Origin: Desulfobacteraceae bacterium
GTDB taxonomy: Bacteria > Desulfobacterota > Desulfobacteria > Desulfobacterales > UBA11574
NCBI GenBank assembly: GCA_002868985.1
Contig: PKTV01000418.1
Coordinates: 1 to 5,514 of the forward strand
DNA: 5,514 bases
Reading direction: 5' to 3'
The notes below the pieces were generated by a model. That model saw only the letters and a list, made by a program, of their open reading frames with translations, did no database searches and was not told the DNA's origin. Of this stretch, positions 1-5,270 are shown piece after piece (within the stretch, counting starts at the first letter, position 1; each line of letters starts with the position of its first letter). The position numbers and the translations under genes are program-made.

Positions 1-68
1 ATGGTTCTTTCAAAACGATCCCTAATCCACTCAAACAGCTTCCAGCTAAAATTAATTATACCTGAAGC
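1..68 (-). repeat. Partial inverted copy of the palindrome-arm repeat (copy A), cut by the window edge
   Basis: Read on the minus strand, this segment matches the left arm of the palindrome at 1367-1436. Positions 14-45 are a 32-base exact reverse complement of 1391-1422, and the match continues to base 1 with three mismatches. The outer end, GCTTCAG on the minus strand at 62-68, matches 1367-1373. Between these, the two copies differ by a few substitutions and one indel. Weaker similarity continues outward to about position 105 (for example ATCGAT and CTTTRAARCA shared with 1341-1356). The copy therefore faces the one at 1367 across the MFS gene. What lies left of base 1 is unseen; by analogy it would be the rest of a second palindrome. 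Confidence 0.85.
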
Positions 69-85
69 TCTTTTTTGAAATCGAT

Positions 86-113
86 TTGCTTCAAAGGGCT
101 AACCTATTATAAT
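86..113 (+). promoter_or_regulatory. Candidate sigma-70 promoter for the MFS gene
   Basis: A perfect TATAAT lies at 108-113, with a weak TTGCTT at 86-91 and a 16-base spacer. Transcription would begin near 120, about 25 bases before the ATG at 144. The -35 match is poor and the region is AT-rich, so chance is possible. The -10 region (ATTATAATAAT) is nearly symmetrical and could also serve the minus strand toward the repeat at 1-68. Confidence 0.35.
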
Positions 114-143
114 AATTAAAGATTTACGCCATTGAATCTCAAA

Positions 144-1280
144 ATGAAAAAAATCAAACAAAACCCCATGTACCTCTATCTGATGGTGTTGACCATCAGT
201 TCAACAATAGGACTGCAGGCATGGCGAACGTTGTTCGATAATTTTGCCGTTAGAGTGGTTGGCCTGAATGGGGATCATGTGGGGATTATTCAGTCGGTCA
301 GAGAAATTCCGGGTTTTTTGGCTTTGCTTGCGGTGTTTGTCATCATGCTTATTAAAGAGCATCGCCTATCCGCCCTGTCCATTCTGATTTTGGGAATCGG
401 CGTGGCCGCCACCGGGCTTTTCCCTTCATTCGGCGGTCTTCTGGTAACGACCCTGATCATGAGTTTCGGCTTTCATTATTATGAAACAACCAATCAATCG
501 TTGACCATTCAATATTTTGACAAAAACACCTCTCCATGGGTATTCGGCAAGCTTCGCGCACTTTCTGCGGCTTCGAACATCGGAATCGGCATCTTTATCT
601 ATTTGGTCGCCTCTTTTCTAAATTTCACTCAATTGTATCTGCTCATCGGAGGATTGATTGCAGCTGCAGGGATATGGGGGTTTTTTCAAGACCCCGTGGA
701 TCAAAATATTGTTCCACAGCGAAAAAAAATGATTTTCCGCAAAAAGTACTGGCTGTTTTATTTTCTCACCTTTATGGCCGGGGCCAGGCGCCAGATTTTC
801 ATCGCATTTGCCGTTTTTTTACTGGTAAAAAAGTTTCATTTTACAGTTCAGGAAGTGACCATCCTTTTTGTCATCAACAATCTGATCAACTATTTTATCA
901 GTCCGCTCATCGGCAGGTCCATCATTCGGTTCGGTGAAAGGGCCGTGCTTTCTTGTTAATACTTCAGCCTGATATTTATTTTTCTTGCTTATGCCTTCGT
1001 ACAGTCAAAATGGATTGTGGCGATGCTTTATATACTGGACCATATTTTTTTCAATTTTGCCATTGCCATTCGCACCTATTTTCAAAAGGTTGGGGACCCG
1101 AGGGATATCGCTCCGAGTATGGCGGTGGGATTTACCATCAATCACATTGCCGCCGTGGTCCTTCCTGCTGTCGGGGGATTGCTGTGGGTTATTGATTACC
1201 GTATTCCATTTATCTTCGGCGCATTTTTGAGTATGATTTCCCTGATTGCGGTACAACAGATCCGAATAAAATCCTCATAA
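144..1280 (+). pseudogene. MFS permease interrupted by one in-frame TAA stop
   Basis: This is a 12-helix Major Facilitator Superfamily inner-membrane transporter by its hydrophobic pattern; the substrate is unknown. The first part (271 codons from ATG 144) carries about eight helices, beginning LYLMVLTISSTIGLQAWRTL. The loop between the first helices reads GLNGDHVGIIQSVREIPGF. A TAA at 957-959 ends this part. The same frame then runs 107 more codons to the TAA at 1278-1280 and encodes the remaining hydrophobic helices, among them the stretch MAVGFTINHIAAVVLPAVGG. There is no frameshift: both parts share one frame, and the stop falls between helices 8 and 9. A TTG at 132 could be an earlier start. 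Neither start has a clear Shine-Dalgarno, and ATG 144 is preferred because the protein starts naturally there (MKKIKQNPMYL). The second part has ATG 1017 but no ribosome binding site, so two functional halves are unlikely. The gene sits between inverted repeats at 1-68 and 1367-1562. A sequencing error remains an alternative. Confidence 0.85.
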
Positions 1281-1289
1281 GAGCAATAG

Positions 1290-1318
1290 CTGACAATTCT
1301 CCCCTTTTATGCTATATT
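1290..1318 (+). promoter_or_regulatory. Candidate sigma-70 promoter reading into the palindrome and the J-domain operon
   Basis: CTGACA (5 of 6 to TTGACA) at 1290-1295 and TATATT (5 of 6 to TATAAT) at 1313-1318 are separated by exactly 17 bases. A transcript would begin near 1325, run through the whole palindrome at 1367-1562, and reach the DUF1232/J-domain gene at 1623. The leader would be about 300 bases. This is the best promoter match I see in the window, but it is judged by eye only. Confidence 0.5.
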
Positions 1319-1366
1319 TTGAAAACTTAACTGTTTGGGTCTTTAAAACAGATCGATGTTAAAGGG

Positions 1367-1562
1367 GCTTCAGATCGGGTTAAATTTTTTCTGGAAGCTG
1401 TTTGAGTGGATTAGGGATCGTTATGAAAAAACCCTCATCGATTTAAGGTCATACGAACCTATTGGCTTAAACCACTTCCCTTATCAAAAGATAAGACCGG
1501 TTTTTTCATTACGAGCCGTTATCCACGAGTTCTTGCAGAAAAAATTTAACCCGATCTGAAGC
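1367..1562. repeat. 196-bp imperfect palindrome with perfect 27-bp terminal inverted repeats (MITE-like or structured RNA)
   Basis: The ends 1367-1393 and 1536-1562 are exact reverse complements over 27 bases. Moving inward, the arms keep matching in blocks: GTGGAT, then TCGT after a 6-base mismatch block, then ATGAAAAAACC at 1423-1433 against GGTTTTTTCAT at 1499-1509, then CTCATC at 1434-1439 against GATAAG at 1490-1495. The arms are thus about 73 bases each around a loop of about 50 bases (1440-1489), which holds a smaller TTTAAG/CTTAAA pair. The left arm is shared with the inverted copy at 1-68. No transposase is present and no convincing target-site duplication is seen, since similarity to copy A continues outward past the end of the inverted repeat. 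It could be a miniature transposable element, a repeat-family RNA hairpin, or a leader structure of the downstream genes. A 67-codon reading frame (1356-1559) covers it but is mostly the two arms of the palindrome. Confidence 0.85.
1469..1506 (+). terminator. Possible intrinsic terminator or attenuator inside the palindrome
   Basis: CTTATC (1480-1485) pairs with GATAAG (1490-1495) around an AAAA loop. AAACC (1469-1473) can extend the stem with GGTTT (1499-1503), and six T residues run from 1501 to 1506. The stem is AT-rich and has an asymmetric internal loop, so it would be weak. The same GGTTTTTTCAT segment can instead pair with ATGAAAAAACC at 1423-1433, so the local hairpin and the long palindrome exclude each other. 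Confidence 0.3.
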
Positions 1563-1622
1563 GACCATTTTTCAAGAATCTAAACTCTTATCATAAAACA
1601 AATTTTGGCAAGGATCTTGAGA

Positions 1623-2051
1623 ATGAAAATCCTGCTGATCATTATCGGATTGATTTATGCCTTGAGCCCATATGACATTGTTCCTGATTTTCTCATGGGC
1701 TGGGGCTGGCTCGACGACATCATCCTTTTATACATTCTGTGGCGGGTCTTTAAAACTATCGGTCAGAAACCATCCTATTTCCAAAACTTTTACCATCAAA
1801 GCCGCCATTCATCTCAAAAGGACACCCATGGAACGAATCATTTCCAAGAAGGGAATGCGTCAAGGGATCCTTACGCGGTGTTGAATGTTCCAAAAGATGC
1901 ATCACAAGAAGAAATAAAGAAAGCCTACAGGGAGCTGGCCAATAAATATCACCCGGACAAGGTGCATCATCTGGGCGATGAATTTAGGGAACTGGCAGAA
2001 AAACACTTTAAGGAAATAGAGGAAGCCTATCGGGAATTGATTCCCAAATAA
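1623..2051 (+). CDS. Short membrane protein with DUF1232 segment and C-terminal J-domain
   Basis: This 142-residue protein has two recognisable parts. Residues 1-46 are hydrophobic and carry a DUF1232-type pattern, [11 protein letters not shown] followed by a Gly/Trp turn and LDDIILL. Residues 82-139 form a J-domain: [13 protein letters not shown], then helix II with [15 protein letters not shown], in which the HPD triad is at 110-112, then a third helix ending in EEAYREL. J-domains stimulate the ATPase of DnaK-type Hsp70 through HPD, so this is inferred to be a membrane-tethered DnaK co-chaperone acting on the cytoplasmic side; its client is unknown. The linker (47-81) is polar and His/Ser/Gln-rich. 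ATG 1623 is chosen because AAGGA at 1610-1614 precedes it by 8 bases; a TTG at 1605 has no such site. It is followed after 22 bases by the next gene, probably in one operon. There is no zinc-finger or C-terminal DnaJ domain, so it is not DnaJ itself. Confidence 0.9.
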   Translation: MKILLIIIGLIYALSPYDIVPDFLMGWGWLDDIILLYILWRVFKTIGQKPSYFQNFYHQSRHSSQKDTHGTNHFQEGNASRDPYAVLNVPKDASQEEIKKAYRELANKYHPDKVHHLGDEFRELAEKHFKEIEEAYRELIPK

Positions 2052-2073
2052 TGGGGATAAAGGAAGGGAAGGC

Positions 2074-2556
2074 GTGAGCGAAAAAGAAAAAAAAGAAGTT
2101 GTGGTGCCCAAAGAAAAAGCTGTCTTTTGGCTGGACGCATACGGACGATGGCATAATGAACATGGCATGTTTGAGCATAAAAAAATTATCAGCTACTTTC
2201 ATTCTTCGATTCGAAAGGATGCCGAAGGGTATTATCTTTTTCAAAAGCACGACGACCACACCATAGAAAAGGTTTATTTCAAATACGAGGATACCGCGCT
2301 GTTTGTTTTTGACGTCAAAACACAAAATGATTCCGAAAAGATCCGACTGATCCTGAATACGAAAGACGAAATTCCCCTGGCCCCGGAAAACCTTTTCGTT
2401 CAAAACGACAATCTGTATATGGAGCACGCCGGCGATCGGATCAAATTTATCGACCGGGCGATGATGAAACTGGCCCATCGATTGAAATTCGATCAACATC
2501 GATATGGCATCGAATTAAGCGGCAAAACCTATGACATCCCTATTCGCAAAAGTTAA
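2074..2556 (+). CDS. Soluble DUF1285-like protein of unknown function
   Basis: This 160-residue protein has no signal peptide or membrane segment. It begins with a charged Lys/Glu-rich tail (residues 2-18). Next comes FWLDAYGRWHNEHGMFEHKK and a segment in which GYYLF and the pair EKVYFKYEDTALFV suggest short beta strands. This order (a DGxW-like strand, a residue block preceding 'RRDxxGYYL', then 'VxVEDxPFVV') resembles DUF1285 proteins, whose role is unknown. The match is from memory and by eye, so the family name is tentative. The start is GTG 2074, with a strong AGGAAGGGAAGG site just upstream (about 2060-2072) and a gap of only 22 bases from the J-domain gene, which suggests co-transcription. 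The gene converges on the minus-strand gene ending at 2636. The 79 bases between them hold no clear terminator. Confidence 0.85.
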   Translation: MSEKEKKEVVVPKEKAVFWLDAYGRWHNEHGMFEHKKIISYFHSSIRKDAEGYYLFQKHDDHTIEKVYFKYEDTALFVFDVKTQNDSEKIRLILNTKDEIPLAPENLFVQNDNLYMEHAGDRIKFIDRAMMKLAHRLKFDQHRYGIELSGKTYDIPIRKS

Positions 2557-2635
2557 ATTTATGTGTTGAACGCTTGTTTTAAATTTCCCAATCAAGATTT
2601 TCAATAGTGACAACTAAGTATCGTATACAACAGTT

Positions 2636-2956
2636 TCATATTTCAGTATCAATTGGATTGAAAACCTCAAAGTGATTGGTCGCATAGTACTTTACAGGGT
2701 TACCCTCGTGGTCAATCACGGTGACGTTTATCAGGTCTCCGGCGTTGATGTCGGGCGGGTCGGATTGTCTGGATTCGGCCAGCCGCCATGCCATTCTCCA
2801 TATCGCTACCTCTGATAACCATAGCCCGTCATCAAGGTCCGGGAAATAATCAGTAACGATTTTACCCTCAACCCGCCTTTGAAATTGAATGCGATAACCT
2901 GTCCGTTTTTTAGCCCAACCCGCGTCAATGATCTTATAGGCTTGTTTTGTATTCAT
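2636..2956 (-). CDS. Small hypothetical soluble protein, coupled to the MscS-like gene
   Basis: I do not recognise this 106-residue protein. It has no signal peptide or membrane helix. It is aromatic and charged: GYRIQFQRRVEGKIVTDYFP, then DLDDGLWLSEVAIWRMAWRL (probably a helix with two Trp), then DINAGDLINVTVIDHEGNPVK, which looks like paired beta strands, and a C-terminal FEVFNPIDTEI. The ATG (2954-2956) directly abuts the stop of the upstream channel gene, giving TAAATG. Its ribosome binding site GGAGGG (2961-2966) lies inside the last codons of that gene, at a short spacing of 4-5 bases. This arrangement argues for translational coupling and for a real gene, possibly an accessory to the channel. 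It is the last gene of the minus-strand set. Confidence 0.8.
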   Translation of the reverse strand: MNTKQAYKIIDAGWAKKRTGYRIQFQRRVEGKIVTDYFPDLDDGLWLSEVAIWRMAWRLAESRQSDPPDINAGDLINVTVIDHEGNPVKYYATNHFEVFNPIDTEI

Positions 2957-3778
2957 TTATCCCTCCGTATGAGACTGTGGCATGTTTTTGCTGGTATAAT
3001 GGACCTGCATCTGGGGCATGGCCAGGGTGATGCCTTCCTGGTCAAAACGCAGCTTGATTTTCTCGAGCAGTTCACGGGTAATCACGAATCGCTTTAAGTT
3101 ATCTGCCCATCCCCGGCCCGACAATTCGACATAACCTTTGTTAAGGCTCATCAGATATACAATCGGCCGGGGGGTGGGATGCACCCTGGGATCTTCAACC
3201 ATAATGGTTTCCAGAATCTGTTTGGCCTTCATGAGGTCTTGATCGTATAAGATATTAATCTTCAGTTCAAATCTTCGGGTCGGGGTAAAATGGTAATTGA
3301 TGACGATATCATCGAGGATTTTACGGTTGGGGACAAACACCGTTTTACCATCGAATGTCTTCAACCGGGTGTTCAATAAGGTAGTGGCTTCGACTTTTCC
3401 CAAAAGGTCCCCGGCCATAATCGTATTTCCGACTTTGAAAGGAAGCGTTGGAATGAGTGGGCGGAACACCATGATCATGCCGATGGCAGCCAGCGTGAGA
3501 ATGATTAAAAATCGCATAACAGGCCTCGGTGCAACACCAAGATAAATAGCAACAGAGGTTATCAATAAGGCGGCCATGAGCACGGTAATGACGTTGCGTA
3601 TAGTGGCTCCCTTGGCAGGGCTGATGGGAACCTTGGTGCCGGCTCGCTTTAATCCTTTATTAATCCATTTAATTAAAATGAGTCCGAACACGAACGCTGC
3701 GAATGCAATCACCCACTCCCGGCCGTATAAAGACATTGTGCTTTCAATTTGTGCTATTTTTACAGAAAAGCCTTCCAT
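2957..3778 (-). CDS. Small MscS-family mechanosensitive ion channel
   Basis: MscS-type channels sit in the inner membrane and release solutes when membrane tension rises after hypo-osmotic shock. This 273-residue protein has three hydrophobic segments: about 22-40, 60-82 and 87-105. A beta domain typical of the family follows: FKVGNTIMAGDLLGKVE (114-130), then a Thr-rich turn, TFDGKTVFVPN (141-151) and a C-terminal alpha/beta domain to about residue 262. The PN of the 'vPN' motif is at 150-151. The pore helix is unusual: a short Pro-containing RPLIPTLP (106-113) lies before the beta domain, where classical MscS has a Gly/Ala-rich helix. ATG 3778 is preferred because AGGAGG at 3785-3790 precedes it by 6 bases; a TTG at 3793 would place that site inside the coding region. 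The stop abuts the start of the next gene (TAAATG). Family assignment is fairly secure; conductance and gating are not predictable from sequence. Confidence 0.9.
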   Translation of the reverse strand: MEGFSVKIAQIESTMSLYGREWVIAFAAFVFGLILIKWINKGLKRAGTKVPISPAKGATIRNVITVLMAALLITSVAIYLGVAPRPVMRFLIILTLAAIGMIMVFRPLIPTLPFKVGNTIMAGDLLGKVEATTLLNTRLKTFDGKTVFVPNRKILDDIVINYHFTPTRRFELKINILYDQDLMKAKQILETIMVEDPRVHPTPRPIVYLMSLNKGYVELSGRGWADNLKRFVITRELLEKIKLRFDQEGITLAMPQMQVHYTSKNMPQSHTEG

Positions 3779-3784
3779 TGTTAC

Positions 3785-3790
3785 CCTCCT
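3785..3790 (-). promoter_or_regulatory. Ribosome binding site that fixes the MscS-like start
   Basis: AGGAGG on the minus strand, six bases before ATG 3778. It rules out the in-frame TTG at 3793, which lies just upstream of it. Confidence 0.85.
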
Positions 3791-4071
3791 CAATTAAATT
3801 TTAAACAAATCTTCTGTGAGAGTCTTTTCAAGCCGATTCACGCGTTTCTATCCTGCTGGAAACGTCAGAATCAGAGCTGCACAACCTATGCTGGGGTGTC
3901 TAAAGGCGGAAAAACGCAATGATCAATCCGAGAGTCCATTTACGATTGATGTCACTGTTGTCGATGCAAAACCAATAAACCTGGTAACGAACGGCAGCAA
4001 AAGGTTTATACGGTTTCTGTTTGCTCCAAATCACTTTAAAGGAGATCGGGCTTATATTCGAACTCTCTCCT
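3791..4071 (-). other. Leader/intergenic stretch before the MscS-like gene, with a 38-base hairpin
   Basis: About 280 bases separate the transporter-suffix-domain gene from the channel gene. The clearest structure is at 3835-3872. On the minus strand GATTC pairs with GAATC and CGTTTC pairs with GAAACG, around a 3x3 internal loop and a 10-base apical loop. It lacks a T-run, so it is not an obvious terminator. A minus-strand reading frame ends at 3900 with a plausible hydrophobic tail (WTLGLIIAFFRL), but its only ATG (4118) overlaps the upstream gene by 47 bases and has no ribosome binding site. TTGAAA around 3824-3829 is a possible -35 element with no good -10. I see no convincing gene here. 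Confidence 0.5.
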
Positions 4072-4602
4072 TCAGATGGACGAAGGCTCAGGGAATTTTG
4101 CCGTTGACCCGTAAACAAACAGCGAGTGTATTTTATCCCAGAAGTCTCCTCCCAGAATAAAGAAGCTTGAAATTAACATCGTATCACCAATGATATTGAC
4201 AATCAATCCCTGTAAATCATAACCTGGAATTATGGTTGGGACATACGGCGCCAGCCAGCCGAAAAGAATGGGGAGTATAAACATGACCAGACCGATACGA
4301 TAGCGGGTAGGGCTCACCTTGTCCTCCGGACCATGTTTCTTTAAAAAGGCAAAAAATCGTGCTTTAATATGATTGTAACCGGGCTTACCCATGATAGCGA
4401 TCGCCACGACACTAAATAGTTCGGGAATGCCCACGGCAAGACATGTCGAGATAACGGCTTTCCATTTTGTCGGCAGTTCGGAAGCGGTAACCAGGGGGAT
4501 TAACAGGGGACTTAAGAAACCGACAACAAATAGAATAAGACCCAGGCGCAACCGCCAACGCGTCTGGTTTGATTCCGTTTCGGCTATTATTCCTGCGGTC
4601 AT
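4072..4602 (-). CDS. Four-helix transporter-suffix-domain membrane protein
   Basis: This 176-residue inner-membrane protein is predicted to have four helices: about 16-36 (RLRLGLILFVVGFLSPLLIP), 48-68 (ending VVAIAIMGKPGYN), 101-124 (YRIGLVMFILPILFGWLAPY) and 132-155 (ending FILGGDFWDKIHSLFVY). The two halves look like an internal duplication: each starts with a Trp/Arg or Tyr/Arg 'RxGLxxFxxxxxxPLL' type helix and closes with a G..K/GGDFWDK motif. Proteins of this pattern are annotated as 'transporter suffix domain-containing'; their function is not established. The TGA stop of the upstream DUF502 gene overlaps the ATG (ATGA, 4599-4602), and AAGGAG lies 7 bases upstream of the ATG, so the two are translationally coupled. 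The downstream channel gene is separated by about 290 bases and may have its own promoter. Confidence 0.85.
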   Translation of the reverse strand: MTAGIIAETESNQTRWRLRLGLILFVVGFLSPLLIPLVTASELPTKWKAVISTCLAVGIPELFSVVAIAIMGKPGYNHIKARFFAFLKKHGPEDKVSPTRYRIGLVMFILPILFGWLAPYVPTIIPGYDLQGLIVNIIGDTMLISSFFILGGDFWDKIHSLFVYGSTAKFPEPSSI

Positions 4603-5252
4603 GGGGTGACTCCTTTTCCAGAGACATCTTCAGGAGGATCACCTGACGAGCCGACGTCTGTGGTCTTTTTTTCCAGCAGTTCACGGACACCCACACCCCA
4701 ATGGCTCAGGGCCCGCGAGACATCGCCTATATTTGCGTCCAGAATTTCAAGCCGATCCTGATTGACGACCTTGACAGACCCGGAAAAAGCCGTGGGGGCC
4801 CAGGGTTGAAGCACGGTCAGATATCCGTTTCCGTGATCCTCGACGATGTAAACAATTTCACGTTCACCGGCCGGAAAATTTAACACCGCCGTTTTGAACG
4901 CACCGTCCTTTCCTGCTTCTGTAAACCCGCTGGTCAGGCTCTTTAAGGCCTTATAGACAGGCAGACGGTCCAACACAGTACGCTCGATCCAGCGACCCAA
5001 GCGCCTCCCATTTTCGGAACGCAACGCAAGTCCGATCACAAAGGATACACCCATAATCAGAATCAGCCCCATTGCCACAGGATGATTAATCTCGTCAAAC
5101 GTCCCTTTTGGAAACAAATCCGCAATAGGTGTCGCCAATGCCACGATCAAACCCAACGCTTCGGACAGGAGCAGATAAAGAAGCAGTACCGGCAGCAGGA
5201 CGAAGAGACCGCCCAGCGCGGTAGTCTTTAAAAACTCTATTAATTGTTTCAT
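4599..5252 (-). CDS. DUF502 family membrane protein
   Basis: The 217-residue protein has two hydrophobic segments, about 12-40 (LGGLFVLLPVLLLYLLLSEA) and 58-78 (AMGLILIMGVSFVIGLALR). A soluble domain follows with the order expected for DUF502: GRRLGRWIERTVLDRLPVYK, then LKSLTSGF, then a beta region with LNFPAGEREIVYIVEDHGNG. DUF502 proteins are conserved in many proteobacteria and have no settled function. Here the protein forms the head of a coupled pair with the transporter-suffix-domain gene. The C-terminal 25 residues are Gly/Ser/Pro-rich and probably disordered. ATG 5252 is chosen because GTG 5276 would lie next to and overlap the Shine-Dalgarno; the spacing is long (see the site at 5265-5270). 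Confidence 0.8.
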   Translation of the reverse strand: MKQLIEFLKTTALGGLFVLLPVLLLYLLLSEALGLIVALATPIADLFPKGTFDEINHPVAMGLILIMGVSFVIGLALRSENGRRLGRWIERTVLDRLPVYKALKSLTSGFTEAGKDGAFKTAVLNFPAGEREIVYIVEDHGNGYLTVLQPWAPTAFSGSVKVVNQDRLEILDANIGDVSRALSHWGVGVRELLEKKTTDVGSSGDPPEDVSGKGVTP

Positions 5253-5264
5253 TTTAAAAATCGC

Positions 5265-5270
5265 ACCTCC
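5265..5270 (-). promoter_or_regulatory. Ribosome binding site of the DUF502 gene, unusually far from ATG
   Basis: AAAGGAGGT on the minus strand (5265-5273) is an excellent match to the 16S tail, but 13 bases separate its GGAGG from ATG 5252. The in-frame GTG at 5276 overlaps the site, so ATG 5252 is still the most plausible start; a rarer internal start is possible. Confidence 0.6.

Noticed and set aside
1017..1280. Separate small gene for the second half of the MFS protein
   Set aside because: It is in the same frame as the first half, has no ribosome binding site, and begins inside a helix, so it is the rest of the broken gene.
1356..1559. A 67-codon gene across the palindrome
   Set aside because: Most of it is the two arms of the palindrome, there is no Shine-Dalgarno before ATG 1356, and copy A has a stop in the frame equivalent to its start. 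The possible peptide in the arms is reported as a finding instead.
1367..1562. Integron attC site (GTTAAAT and ATTTAAC occur in the palindrome)
   Set aside because: An attC site reads RYYYAAC first and GTTRRRY last. Here the order is reversed (GTT first, AAC last), and no integrase or cassette series is present.
2008..2499. Long minus-strand frame opposite the DUF1285-like gene
   Set aside because: It is antisense to a gene with a strong ribosome binding site, and its Phe/Val-rich sequence is what the complement of Lys/Glu-rich codons gives.
2557..2635. A bidirectional terminator between the convergent genes
   Set aside because: Only very short inverted pairs (such as GTAT/ATAC around 2618-2628) are seen, with no stable stem next to a T-run.
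3816..4160. Plus-strand 114-codon frame in the intergenic gap
   Set aside because: It runs antisense into the C-terminal part of the transporter-suffix gene, has no ribosome binding site, and its composition is not typical of a folded protein.
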